From Bacteroidota bacterium (GTDB lineage Bacteria > Bacteroidota > Bacteroidia > Chitinophagales > Saprospiraceae), in NCBI GenBank assembly GCA_020160935.1, contig JAIUPL010000003.1, positions 186,001 to 250,000 on the forward strand: DNA of 64,000 nucleotides, given 5' to 3'. The translations under genes and the position numbers were made by a program. How positions within the stretch are numbered: position 1 is the stretch's first letter; the number at the start of each line of letters is the position of its first letter. The notes below the pieces were generated by a model. That model searched no databases, had not been told where the DNA came from, and saw only the letters and a list, made by a program, of their open reading frames with translations. Shown one piece after another: positions 26,672-35,070 of the stretch.

Positions 26672-26776
26672 GTGCAACACGGATTGCGCGGATGAAAAGG
26701 CGGATTACACGGATTGGATGGGTAGTAGGGGAGGGATGGGTTTTAATCGGCGATCGCATAAAAGATTTACTGTAGA

Positions 26777-26949
26777 GTAGATTTCCCGTAGAGAGGTTTC
26801 CCGCAGATCCCGCAGATTTACCCGCAGAACTCGCAGAACGTAGCGTACACCTCATTATCGCTTTGAAGAAAAAAGGTGTACGCTACGTTCTGCGAGTTCT
26901 GCGGGTAAATCTGCGGGATCTGCGGGAAACTACTCTACGGGAAATCTAC
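26777..26949. repeat. Long palindrome C1
   Basis: Arms 26797-26852 and 26874-26929 pair perfectly over 56 bp; with flanks 26777-26796 and 26930-26949 the match is 74 of 76. The arm is made of imperfect repeats of the word CCCGCAGA(TC). The words GTAGAGTAG-TTTCCCGCAG and GCAGATTTACCCGCA also occur at 62419-62488. Confidence 0.93.
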
Positions 26950-26961
26950 ATAAAACAACCT

Positions 26962-27008
26962 ACAAAAAACAAATATCCCGAACCCTGGCTTTGACCAAAA
27001 TTCGGGAT
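26962..27008 (-). terminator. Rho-independent terminator of the outer-membrane protein gene
   Basis: ATCCCGAA (26975-26982) pairs with TTCGGGAT (27001-27008). On the minus strand the stem is followed by a T-rich run (ATTTGTTTTTTG), so it terminates the 27144-27773 transcript. Its stem and loop start (ATCCCGAATTTTGGT) match the plus-strand terminator at 62361. Confidence 0.65.
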
Positions 27009-27143
27009 ACCGTAATTAAAAAGGCGGATTACACGGATTGGATGAATAACAGAATGGCTTATATTCTAAAAACATCCATAAGCCTCCTTCATACCCATCC
27101 AATCCGTGTAATCCGCCTTTTCATCCGCGCAATCCGTGTTGCA

Positions 27144-27773
27144 CTATTTGATCAACGCGATATTCAAACCCACGATCAAACGACCCGGCGTATTATCGAA
27201 GTGGTATTGATCGCCGAAGAACGTAATGTGATCACCCTGGTTATTGAAGTTGCCTTCATACCGCAAATCGGCAGAAATACGACCTGTACCCAGCGTAAGG
27301 CCAGCCTGCCAGCCCCAGGTGAACTGTTTGAAACGCGCTTCATAGCCGTTGATGTCGGTCAATTCGGAAGTACTGTTCAGGAAATAATGGCCTACGGGGC
27401 CAGCCTGTGCGCGAATCGGGCCGAGTTTGATACCCAGCAGGATAGGCATATCCAGGTAATTGTATTTTTCATTTTTGATCACTTCGCCCACGCTGCTCTG
27501 CCCAATGCGGTAATCCGTTTTATTGGAATTAAACAGCACCTCCGGCTGAATGGAAATGGTGTTACCGATGCGGATATAACCGCCAAACTGGGTGCCAAAT
27601 TTGAAATCCTCGACACCAAAACTGGTATTTCCGTTTTCACCCGGAATGACGATGTCGCTGGGTTTGTTGACTTGTGTGTTGATACCTCCCTTGAAACCGA
27701 GGCCAAAGAAAGATTGAGACTGTGCTATGTGGCCGAAAAATAAAAGAATAGCGACCGGAACTATGTTTTTCAT
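27144..27773 (-). CDS. Outer-membrane beta-barrel protein
   Basis: The ATG at 27773 (MKNIVPVAILLFFGHIAQSQ) gives a 209-residue protein with a signal peptide of ~20 residues; the longer frame adds an implausible leader. The mature part is alternating strands with family-like pieces: GLGFKGGINTQVN, KFGTQFGGYIRIG, SIQPEVLFNSNK, YNYLDMPILLGIKL, FTWGWQAGLTLGTGRISADLRYEG and the terminal strand GRLIVGLNIALIK. It belongs to the 'outer membrane beta-barrel' (PorT-like) group of Bacteroidota. Its transport role is unknown. Confidence 0.85.
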   Translation of the reverse strand: MKNIVPVAILLFFGHIAQSQSFFGLGFKGGINTQVNKPSDIVIPGENGNTSFGVEDFKFGTQFGGYIRIGNTISIQPEVLFNSNKTDYRIGQSSVGEVIKNEKYNYLDMPILLGIKLGPIRAQAGPVGHYFLNSTSELTDINGYEARFKQFTWGWQAGLTLGTGRISADLRYEGNFNNQGDHITFFGDQYHFDNTPGRLIVGLNIALIK

Positions 27774-27971
27774 ACGAATCAGAAAGTTTTTGTGAGCGAT
27801 TGTAAAGATGCTGCTGAAAACGCCGTGCCGATGAAATTTCGTGCCGAGGCGTTGCTTTTTGGGCAATATTTAACCCGTCGCTAACACTTGTAGTTATGAA
27901 GTTCAAAAAGAAACATTCCGTTGGTAGTTGGTCGCGACTTCGACCTTCTGAAAATTTCTTGTATCAAAGTA

Positions 27972-28002
27972 TTTGTTTAAAAAGTAAAAGAAATTACATT
28001 TG
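27972..28002 (+). promoter_or_regulatory. Bacteroidota-type promoter
   Basis: TTTG at 27972-27975, a 19-bp spacer and TACATTTG at 27995-28002 fit the consensus exactly. Transcription should start near 28009, leaving a ~68-nt leader before the gene at 28077. Confidence 0.75.
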
Positions 28003-28076
28003 TCGCAGTTTTATTCAGTTGCTGTCCATATTTAAACAATTATTAGACAGCAGTTTGCACCAAAACAATAAGTTTT

Positions 28077-28784
28077 ATGAAAAAACAGGCTGGCCACCGC
28101 GCGTACAATATCTCGGAAGCGGATTTGTATGTATCCTGCATGGAAGCCATTCGTGCAGCCCATCGCGACCTCGAATTTTTCAAACAATACGGTTATGGCG
28201 TTGAACGCCTCAAAACGTTTCAATCGCTTTGCGAACAGTTTCAGGCCCTTCCTGGCGACGACGAACTCGTAGGGGAGCAAATGATTACTACCGAGAAAAA
28301 AGATTTTGCCGCTGAAAAATTAAAAACCGCTATCCGGTCGCTCATGACCCGTGTAGCCATGAAATACCACGACCGCAGCGGCCGCTATCGCAAATTTGGC
28401 ACAGCCAAACTCGGCGACATGAGCGCACCCCAACTGCTTTTCTGCGGAAGAAGGGTAGCCCGCGTAGCACGACAACAGATTGATTTTCTGGCAGATGTAG
28501 GCGTTAATGAAAATATTATTCAGCGCGTACTGGATGCCTGTTCTGCTTTCGAAACAGCGCTCAATATCCAGCAGGATAAACTACACGATCGCGACATTGG
28601 TGTAGAGCGACGCATGGAAGCAGGCAATAAACTGTACACCGAACTGGTCGTACTGGCCGATATCGGAAAAGACATCTGGGCCGAAAAAGACCCCGTGAAG
28701 TACGAACAGTATTGCCTGTATGAAAGCAACGCGGAGCAAAAAAGAATGAGAAAACAGAAAATGCAAGAGAGTTATGAGGTGTAG
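28077..28784 (+). CDS. Hypothetical helical protein
   Basis: This 235-residue soluble protein has no signal peptide. It appears to be a helical bundle of two similar halves: the first around EADLYVSCMEAIRAAHRDLE, the second around ENIIQRVLDACSAFETALNI. Charged residues and a basic C-terminal tail (EQKRMRKQKMQ) follow. I know no domain name for it. It has its own consensus promoter and ends at a palindrome, part of which (GTTATGAGGT) lies inside its last codons. Real gene, function unknown. Confidence 0.75.
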   Translation: MKKQAGHRAYNISEADLYVSCMEAIRAAHRDLEFFKQYGYGVERLKTFQSLCEQFQALPGDDELVGEQMITTEKKDFAAEKLKTAIRSLMTRVAMKYHDRSGRYRKFGTAKLGDMSAPQLLFCGRRVARVARQQIDFLADVGVNENIIQRVLDACSAFETALNIQQDKLHDRDIGVERRMEAGNKLYTELVVLADIGKDIWAEKDPVKYEQYCLYESNAEQKRMRKQKMQESYEV

Positions 28785-28794
28785 TTCGAAGTTA

Positions 28795-28875
28795 TGAGTT
28801 ATGAGTTATACTCACGTTGCTTTTGGTTTCTTCATCACGGCAGCCAAAAACAACGTGAGTATAACTCATAACTCA
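28795..28875. repeat. Long palindrome E1
   Basis: Arms 28795-28826 and 28844-28875 pair over 32 bp with one mismatch. The word is repeated TAACTCATAACTCA. A further pair, GTTATGAGGT (28771-28780) with ACCTCATAAC (about 28877-28886), reaches into the 3' codons of the 28077-28784 gene. It lies between convergent genes. Confidence 0.9.
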
Positions 28876-28889
28876 AACCTCATAACTAC

Positions 28890-29489
28890 TCAAAGAAGCC
28901 TCGTCAGCACCCCCGACACCACCAGCGTAATTCCCGTAATAATTCCTGCATTGTGCTCCCAAGCATGCCAGTTGAGCCTATGCAAACCATGCAAGGCAAG
29001 CCATACCCAAACCAGCATTCCGATCACGGTAGTTACGCCATACGTAAGGGCCAGGAGCGCCACAAACCACCAGCCGTATTGCCCGGCGGCGAGAAAATAC
29101 CCTTCAATTTCAAGACAAGGAGAGAAAAACATGGCAATGGCCAGCGAGCCGATGATACCCCAGTTCGTAGACTGTTTGTGCAGGTGAAAATGATGGTGGT
29201 AATAATGCGCCCAGATGTAATAGCCTCCCAATCCGATCAGTGCCACAGGCGAAATCCATGCACTCCATTTTTCAGCCTGATCCGCCAGAACCGTCCCCAA
29301 GGCAGCAAAAACGCCACCAGCCAATACAGTGCTCAGTACATGCATCGAGCCAGCCACCAGGGTCACCCACAGTATTTTATAGGTCGACCACGCGTGTTGC
29401 CGGCCAATGGCCAGGATCGGAAGCCAATGACTTGGAATCAGGGCATGAAAAAGACTAAGTAAAGCACTTCCTATGAGCAGGGTCTGCAT
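28890..29489 (-). CDS. Polytopic membrane protein, NicO/UreH-like
   Basis: This 199-residue protein has about six membrane helices. The first helices read LLSLFHALIPSHWLPILAIG and VTLVAGSMHVLSTVLAGGVF, the H-x-x-x-P-x-H-W pattern and the H-x-x-x-x-x-x-x-G of NicO/UreH-like metal transporters (LysE superfamily). A His-rich loop (HYYHHHFHLHK) after helix 3 supports a role with transition metals. FFSPCLEIEGYF in helix 4 is the conserved Cys-Pro-like site. Probably nickel/cobalt or similar metal efflux; the metal is not predictable. Its start codon lies 5 bp from a palindrome arm. Confidence 0.65.
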   Translation of the reverse strand: MQTLLIGSALLSLFHALIPSHWLPILAIGRQHAWSTYKILWVTLVAGSMHVLSTVLAGGVFAALGTVLADQAEKWSAWISPVALIGLGGYYIWAHYYHHHFHLHKQSTNWGIIGSLAIAMFFSPCLEIEGYFLAAGQYGWWFVALLALTYGVTTVIGMLVWVWLALHGLHRLNWHAWEHNAGIITGITLVVSGVLTRLL

Positions 29490-29493
29490 ATTT

Positions 29494-29649
29494 GTTATCA
29501 GTTATTGGTTATCGGTTATCTGTTATTGGTTATTAGGACTTGGTAAGGGTTTATTTATTGCAACTTTTGGCTTTCATTTAAGCGAGGCCGGGCATTTAAG
29601 TGAATAAACCCTTACCAGCCCTGATAACCAATAACTAATAACTGATAAC
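29494..29649. repeat. Long palindrome E2
   Basis: The core stem pairs TGGTAAGGGTTTATT (29541-29555) with its inverse at 29603-29617. The outer arms are repeats of GTTATCAGTTATTGGTTATC on the left and the inverse on the right, ending on the stop codon of the FAD oxidoreductase gene (29649-29651). The element fills nearly the whole gap between that stop and the next start codon, so it contains the ribosome-binding region of the 28890-29489 gene. Confidence 0.85.
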
Positions 29650-30797
29650 TACACGATTTTCTCCACTTCATAAATTGAATTGATTTTGCCTGAAAAAAGG
29701 CAATAAAAACGGGGTGATTGACGCAGCATGGAAATTTCGGTAGGGCGGCCGTCATCAATATAACTCGATTTCAGTTTGGATTTGATCGTGTAATACGAAA
29801 AAAGGTGTTCGAACTGAACAGATTCCGAAAAATATTGCCTCATCTGAGCCAGCATTTTGGCTGCATTGCTCATTGGTCGCCGGGGGCAGTCGGTACATAT
29901 CCCGGGTGCAGCGGGGCGGCAGGATGGATCTTCTGCAACCTGACAATCGAATTGAGGCAAATCATCATAAGAAATTTTATGGTGTGTATAAGCCACTGAA
30001 GACAGCGATAAAAGTCCGCTCAATCCATATGGCATGATGGAACCGAAAGGCCCATCCATGACGGTGAGGCCTCTGTCGCCGAATTCCCGCGAAACAACAA
30101 AGGCAATTTCAGAAAGTTCGTGCGTGAGCGCCAGTCGATCTACGCCGAACATCGTATTGACTGCATTTGTGGCGGCATAGGTGGCATTGATGACCGTAGG
30201 CGCAACGAGGCGACTGCTTGGGCTCGGAGAGGGTAGGGTGGAGTTTCGAGTAAATTCTATTCGCCAGTTTACGCCATCGGGCAGGGCATTTTGCAGTTGA
30301 ACATCCAGGAACACTTCGATATTTGGATCGTTTTCAACCATTTCCGAGTAATATCGACTCAGCAGCACAGGATCGAATGAGTGCTCTTCGGTGAGGTACA
30401 AAGCCTCCAGTCGGTTGAAATTGAAGAGAGCATGTTCGTTGATTCGCTTGAATGGGATGTGAATTCTGGAGCAAAATCGTTCGAACTGAAGCGGGTCGGT
30501 AAATGAGCCAAACCGATCGATGGCATAGTATTTTTCAAAGGATGAATGAACAAACTGACGGTGTTCGTTGGTGAAACGCTCTTTGTGTTCATCACTCAGC
30601 GCAGCAGTTGCCAGACTTCTTGGATAGTGATAGCCACTGTGCAGGCGTGCCTGGTTTACGAGTGATGCTTTTCGAAACAACCTGCTTTCTTTTTCCAAAA
30701 GCGCTATTTTTGCACCCTTTTTAGAGAGGTACGAAGCAGCATAACAGCCGAAGATGCCTCCGCCGATCACTACAAAATCGAATTGTTGCGTATCCAT
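29649..30797 (-). CDS. FAD-dependent oxidoreductase (DAO family)
   Basis: This 382-residue protein opens with a dinucleotide-binding motif (FVVIGGGIFGCYAASYL, residues 8-24), then KIALLEKESRLF and LVNQARLHSGYHYPRS, which matches DAO-type flavoproteins. A small Cys cluster (CRPAAPGICTDC, C-x7-C-x2-C) near residue 300 is unusual and could bind a metal. The C-terminal part (CLFSGKINSIYEVEKIV) lacks a clear GD-x-x-x-x FAD motif. It is not adjacent to an obvious pathway; glycosyltransferases lie downstream on the chromosome, so a role in sugar or surface polymer metabolism is possible but unproven. Confidence 0.8.
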   Translation of the reverse strand: MDTQQFDFVVIGGGIFGCYAASYLSKKGAKIALLEKESRLFRKASLVNQARLHSGYHYPRSLATAALSDEHKERFTNEHRQFVHSSFEKYYAIDRFGSFTDPLQFERFCSRIHIPFKRINEHALFNFNRLEALYLTEEHSFDPVLLSRYYSEMVENDPNIEVFLDVQLQNALPDGVNWRIEFTRNSTLPSPSPSSRLVAPTVINATYAATNAVNTMFGVDRLALTHELSEIAFVVSREFGDRGLTVMDGPFGSIMPYGLSGLLSLSSVAYTHHKISYDDLPQFDCQVAEDPSCRPAAPGICTDCPRRPMSNAAKMLAQMRQYFSESVQFEHLFSYYTIKSKLKSSYIDDGRPTEISMLRQSPRFYCLFSGKINSIYEVEKIV

Positions 30798-30925
30798 TCC
30801 CCGCAGAAAGTAAGGTCTGTGACAATTTGCTGAATTACAGAATAACCTGGCATGTTTTGGCCCGATGCTTGCAATCGTATTGTTGGCCCCTGCCCTCGGT
30901 TAATCTTTTTTTTATCCTCTGAAGC

Positions 30926-32341
30926 ATGAAACTTTATTTACGTCCAATTTCTTTTTTCATTTTGCTTTTGTCTGCTTTCACCATTTCGGCCCAGCAGCAA
31001 AAAATACCCGCCCCGCAAGGCATCCGTTTGAAAAAATACAAATTCGACGAAATGCCCTTATTGGGCACTTACAATGGGCTTACAGTAAAGGAAGGCGGCG
31101 TTTCTGGTATCGTTTATCAAAATGGCGCCTTCTACCTGCTTAGCGACCGCGGCCCCAATGTAGACGTAACTGCCAGTACTGCCGCCAAAGGTAAATCGCC
31201 CATGCTTTTTCCTTTCCCTAAATATGCGCCTAAAGTATGGCAAGCCTCTCTGGAGGGAGACAACCTGCACATCATTCGTAAAAATGTGATCAAGCGCCCC
31301 GATAATTCCCCTGCGACCGGCTTGCCCATAGGCGTTAATCAGGGCGAATTGGCCTGGGCTGACACACTTGGAACCACCATTCCATTCGACAACTGGGGGC
31401 TCGATGCAGAGGGACTGACACGCGATACAAAAGGAGATTGGTGGGTTTGTGAAGAATATGGAACCAGTATCTGGCAACTGGATGCGCATTTCCGGGTAAA
31501 AAAGCGCTACACGCCATTTCCTGCCCAGCCTCAGGATGTAGCACTGGATCCTTCCTGGGGAAAACGGCGTCCCAACCGCGGTTTTGAAGGTATTACCTGC
31601 ACACCCAACGGCAAAATTTATGCACTCCTGCAAAGCCCGGCCGCCATTCCCGACGACAAAACAGGGCAACAATCCCGCTTGCACCGCTTGCTGGAAATTG
31701 ACCCGGCCACTGGAAAAACACGCACATTCATTTACGAGCATGCAGTCACTTCCGGTAACATCAGAAATCAAGATGTAAAAATCGGTGACATTTCAGCGAT
31801 CAATGACCATGAATTTCTCGTGATTGAACACGCAGAAAGAAAGAAGGAATCAGTCAAAAATGTTTACAAAATAAGCATCGAGCGTGCCACACCTCTTGAA
31901 ACTTCCACTCAGCCGGTAGAGTCGTTTTTGGATGGCAGCAACCTGGCAAAACACGGTATTCGTCCGGTCAGCAAACACCTGTTGGCCGACCTCACACAGT
32001 TGGGGTGGGAGAAAGACCACGACAAGCCGGAAGGTCTTACTGTCATGAATGATTCAACCTTTGCAGTGATCAATGACAATGATTTTGGCATCGAATCGCC
32101 CAAAGAAGATGGCCAACTGGTTCAAACAGGTAAAACCACTCGCCTGTATGTTTTTACGCTTCCACCGAATGACAAACTAGGTTTTGTGCCAGTGACAAGC
32201 CGCCCTGCCGAACGAATGCTGAGTCGCTCGCCTGTAGGCGCCGCTACGGGTATGGCCGTACTGCCTGTCGTGCGGTTCTGGGCGGCGTATCTCTACCAGG
32301 TACAAGGTATATTGTTGAAAATCAGTTCGAAAGGAAATTAG
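30926..32341 (+). CDS. Secreted phytase-like esterase family protein
   Basis: This 471-residue protein has a signal peptide (MKLYLRPISFFILLLSAFTI). It fits the 'esterase-like activity of phytase' family, a six-bladed propeller: GGVSGIVYQNGAFYLLSDRG, GLDAEGLTRDTKGDWWVCEEYG, GFEGITCTPNGKIYALLQSP, FLVIEHAERK and KPEGLTVMNDSTFAVINDND. The acidic residues at blade tops (E in DAEG, GFEG, KPEG) are the expected metal ligands. Probably a periplasmic phosphoesterase. Its stop overlaps that of the convergent glycosyltransferase by 4 bp. Confidence 0.88.
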   Translation: MKLYLRPISFFILLLSAFTISAQQQKIPAPQGIRLKKYKFDEMPLLGTYNGLTVKEGGVSGIVYQNGAFYLLSDRGPNVDVTASTAAKGKSPMLFPFPKYAPKVWQASLEGDNLHIIRKNVIKRPDNSPATGLPIGVNQGELAWADTLGTTIPFDNWGLDAEGLTRDTKGDWWVCEEYGTSIWQLDAHFRVKKRYTPFPAQPQDVALDPSWGKRRPNRGFEGITCTPNGKIYALLQSPAAIPDDKTGQQSRLHRLLEIDPATGKTRTFIYEHAVTSGNIRNQDVKIGDISAINDHEFLVIEHAERKKESVKNVYKISIERATPLETSTQPVESFLDGSNLAKHGIRPVSKHLLADLTQLGWEKDHDKPEGLTVMNDSTFAVINDNDFGIESPKEDGQLVQTGKTTRLYVFTLPPNDKLGFVPVTSRPAERMLSRSPVGAATGMAVLPVVRFWAAYLYQVQGILLKISSKGN

Positions 32342-33555
32342 CCGCGCTCTGTCAACACCTCCTCGTATACCTTCATGTATTTTGCAGCAACCACTGGACG
32401 GGCATACTCTGCCTCCACTTTTTCGCGTGCCTGTCGGCGCAAAACGGATATGTCTGCCCGTTGCAATATCCAGTAAATGCCATCTGCGAGCGCCTGGCTA
32501 TCACGCTGTGGCGCTATGTACCCTTGTTCAAGGTGACCAGCCATTTCAGGAATACCTCCTGTTGCAAATCCCGCTACCGGCGTACCGCATGCCAATGCTT
32601 CCATGACTGTGTTGGGTAAATTGTCTTCCAGGGAAGGAATCACAAACACGTCTGAAGCCCCATAGATCATGGCAAGTTCGGCCTGCTGGCGTACCAGGCC
32701 CAGGGCATGAACAGGATAGGGTAGTGTAGCCAATGCCTCTTCCTGTGCTTTGCCCATCACTATTATATCTAATTGAAAATCAGGTTGTTGTGATTTAAGT
32801 ATCTGCAAAGATTCCTGTAAATACCGAAAACCTTTTCGCTCCTCGGCGACATTCATCGCAACGAACAACAACTTGGGAGTTTCTGGATTTAAATTTTTAC
32901 TCCGCCAGAAATTTCTTTTTTGTTCTTCATCAATAGGATAAAACAAATTTGTGTCGATCGGATTGGGAATGCTTGAAACCTTCATGTGTTGCAGCAAACT
33001 GCTTGTTCTGGCTGTTTTGGCCAGCCATTCGCTACAGGTCACGACCCGAAGGGTGGGGGAGTAGGCCTCTTTTTTTCTGGACCATATTCGATGCGATAAA
33101 TCCCTGTCGGAAGGCTTTGCGAGATAGGGACAGTTGCCGCAAGAGCCCTCGTAATTCGTACAGGCCCCGCTGTAATGGCAACCTCCTGTGAAAGTCCACA
33201 TGTCGTGTAGTGTCCAGACTACGGGTTTGCCCAGCCGGCTCAATGCGCCAATCCCTTCCACACTCAGAAAACCCTGATTTACCCAGTGCAGGTGTAGCAC
33301 ATCGGCTTCCTGAACCCATGAATGCTGTGTAATGTCTTTGCCAAAATTTGCAGGCGAAAAAGAAAAACGAACCGATTTATCGCGTTCAAACGGCAAGAAT
33401 GACAACCGTTCTGCATAAAACGGCCAGCGATTTCCGGCCATGTCAGCGTTCATTGTACGCACCGACACCCCCTCGCTTTGTAGCGCATTTTCCAGGCGAA
33501 GGCATGCAGTTGCCGCTCCTCCATGAAGATAGGTATTTAAGAGTAATACTTTCAT
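32338..33555 (-). CDS. Glycosyltransferase family 4
   Basis: The ATG at 33553-33555 (MKVLLLNTYLHGGAATACLR) gives 405 residues; the longer frame adds a spurious leader. GT4 features are the GGAATAC acceptor-site loop, DVLHLHWVNQGF, HDMWTFTGGCHYSGAC followed by GSCGNCPYL (a Cys cluster seen in related Bacteroidota enzymes), SSIPNPIDTNLFYP, and the nucleotide-sugar site ASDVFVIPSLEDNLPNTVME with E-x7-E. It transfers a sugar in surface polysaccharide or glycoprotein synthesis. A second glycosyltransferase diverges 55 bp away. Confidence 0.93.
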   Translation of the reverse strand: MKVLLLNTYLHGGAATACLRLENALQSEGVSVRTMNADMAGNRWPFYAERLSFLPFERDKSVRFSFSPANFGKDITQHSWVQEADVLHLHWVNQGFLSVEGIGALSRLGKPVVWTLHDMWTFTGGCHYSGACTNYEGSCGNCPYLAKPSDRDLSHRIWSRKKEAYSPTLRVVTCSEWLAKTARTSSLLQHMKVSSIPNPIDTNLFYPIDEEQKRNFWRSKNLNPETPKLLFVAMNVAEERKGFRYLQESLQILKSQQPDFQLDIIVMGKAQEEALATLPYPVHALGLVRQQAELAMIYGASDVFVIPSLEDNLPNTVMEALACGTPVAGFATGGIPEMAGHLEQGYIAPQRDSQALADGIYWILQRADISVLRRQAREKVEAEYARPVVAAKYMKVYEEVLTERG

Positions 33556-33609
33556 ATTCAATTCGCAATGCCGTTCTTGTGGCCCAAAAGTCGTTCTTTT
33601 CCGCTTATT

Positions 33610-34527
33610 ATGACCTATTCCGTTCCGGTACTTTTTCTGACTTTCAACCGACCGCAACATACCAGGGTGGTACTGGAGCGGCTTCGACAGATACAGCCAC
33701 AACGCTTGTATGTGCACTGTGACGGCCCTCGACCTCAGCATCCTACCGATTCGGAAAACGTGCAACAGGTGCGTGCTGTTATCGAAACACTGGTCGACTG
33801 GCCTTGTGAAGTGCACACATTGTTTCGGGAGCAAAATATGGGGCTTCGGGAAGGCGTTTACGACGCTATCAACTGGTTTTTTGGACAAGAACCAGAAGGC
33901 GTTATCCTGGAAGATGATTGTGTACCAGATCCGACTTTTTTCAGGTTTTGTGAGGAAATGTTGCGAGAATACCGGCATGATACGCAAATAATGCACATTG
34001 GAGGCTCCAACCTCTCCCAGCGTTTTACGCTGAACTTACCCGAGAGTTTTGTGTTTTCAAAGTTTTCTTTTGTGTGGGGATGGGCAAGTTGGAAGCGCGC
34101 ATGGGAAAAAATGTCCATTTCATTGGATGGGCTGGACGCATTTGCAGCAAGCACACAGTATCAACAATTTGTATCAAATAATATTGCCAAAACATATATG
34201 CTCGATAAATTTCGCATAACCCGGGCACGAAAAAACAACTCCTGGGCCTATGCGTGGTTTTACAGCATATTGAAAAACAATGGTTTATGTATTGTTCCCA
34301 AAAAAAACTTGGTGCAGAATGTTGGGGTAGGGGAGTCCACTGCTACCAATACTCGGGGCGCTGATAATGCAGCCCGACTACAAGCGGGAAGCCTGGAATG
34401 GCCGCTGATTTACCCTCTTGATCGCGTTCCGAAGGCAAAACTGGAACAACACTTTTTTTATTCGTCTCAAAAAAAACGCCATCGATTGCTGCTTTGGTGG
34501 GCGTTGAAAAAAATCGGGCTCCGATGA
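33610..34527 (+). CDS. Glycosyltransferase, GT-A type
   Basis: I chose ATG 33610 (MTYSVPVLFLTFNRPQHTRV) over 33568. The 305-residue protein has the GT-A opening VPVLFLTFNRPQHT and the metal-binding ILEDDCVPDPTFFRF (D-x-D-like EDD). FVWGWASWKRAW and the downstream acceptor region match the hemolytic-protein/GNT-I-like glycosyltransferases of Bacteroidota. It probably works with the divergent GT4 enzyme. The next gene starts with an ATGA overlap. Confidence 0.88.
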   Translation: MTYSVPVLFLTFNRPQHTRVVLERLRQIQPQRLYVHCDGPRPQHPTDSENVQQVRAVIETLVDWPCEVHTLFREQNMGLREGVYDAINWFFGQEPEGVILEDDCVPDPTFFRFCEEMLREYRHDTQIMHIGGSNLSQRFTLNLPESFVFSKFSFVWGWASWKRAWEKMSISLDGLDAFAASTQYQQFVSNNIAKTYMLDKFRITRARKNNSWAYAWFYSILKNNGLCIVPKKNLVQNVGVGESTATNTRGADNAARLQAGSLEWPLIYPLDRVPKAKLEQHFFYSSQKKRHRLLLWWALKKIGLR

Positions 34528-35066
34528 ACTACATCATATACGATCTGGAAGCAACCTGCTGGGAAAATACGCCGCCGGATTATGCACAGGAAACCATTGA
34601 AATAGGCGCTTATCGAATCAATCATTTCGGCGAAGTACGTGGAAAATTCAATCGTTTTATCAAACCGGTGCTGCATCCGACCTTGTCACCGTTCTGTCGC
34701 GACCTGACCGGCATCACACAAGAGCATGTAAATCGAGCGCGAACATTTATTGATGTGATCGATGAGTTTCAAAACTGGGCACGCATCGAAGAGGAAGATT
34801 ATATGCTTTGCTCCTGGGGCAGTTTTGATAAAAAAATGTTCATCAATGATTGCAAACTGCATCGCCTCGATCATGAATGGGCGGAAGCCCACGTCAACCT
34901 GAAAGAGCAGTACCGCATTATGAAGCGTATGCGCAACGGTATCGGCCTCCGCAAAGCAGTGGAAGGTGAAGGCATGATTTTCACCGGCCAACACCACAGA
35001 GGAATCTCCGACGCGGAAAACCTCGTCAAAATTTTTTTGAAATACCTCGGTAACTGGAGTATCTGA
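34524..35066 (+). CDS. 3'-5' exonuclease, DEDDh family
   Basis: The ATG at 34524 overlaps the previous stop (ATGA), giving 180 residues. The exonuclease motifs are IIYDLEATCWE (ExoI, D and E), CSWGSFDKKMFINDC (ExoII) and HHRGISDAENLV (ExoIII, H and D). This is the ERI-1/KapD-like group, whose bacterial members trim RNA or DNA 3' ends. Its coupling to a glycosyltransferase is by position only. Confidence 0.9.
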   Translation: MNYIIYDLEATCWENTPPDYAQETIEIGAYRINHFGEVRGKFNRFIKPVLHPTLSPFCRDLTGITQEHVNRARTFIDVIDEFQNWARIEEEDYMLCSWGSFDKKMFINDCKLHRLDHEWAEAHVNLKEQYRIMKRMRNGIGLRKAVEGEGMIFTGQHHRGISDAENLVKIFLKYLGNWSI

Positions 35067-35070
35067 ACGA

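Larger units (their letters stand above)
26672..27144. repeat. Nested palindrome D filling a convergent intergenic region
   Basis: Outer arms 26672-26724 and 27092-27144 are perfect 53-bp inverted repeats containing GCGGATTACACGGATTGG. The left arm begins at the base after the mlaD stop; the right arm ends on the first base of the opposite gene's stop codon. A second copy of the word in direct orientation (about 27020-27044) can pair with the right arm instead. Inside lies a separate palindrome (26777-26949) and a terminator. Everything between the two stop codons is thus element sequence. Confidence 0.93.

Noticed and set aside
26991-27743. A 250-codon plus-strand frame opposite the outer-membrane protein
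   Set aside because: It starts at a TTG in the palindrome and then runs antisense to a beta-barrel gene with signal peptide and typical strands.
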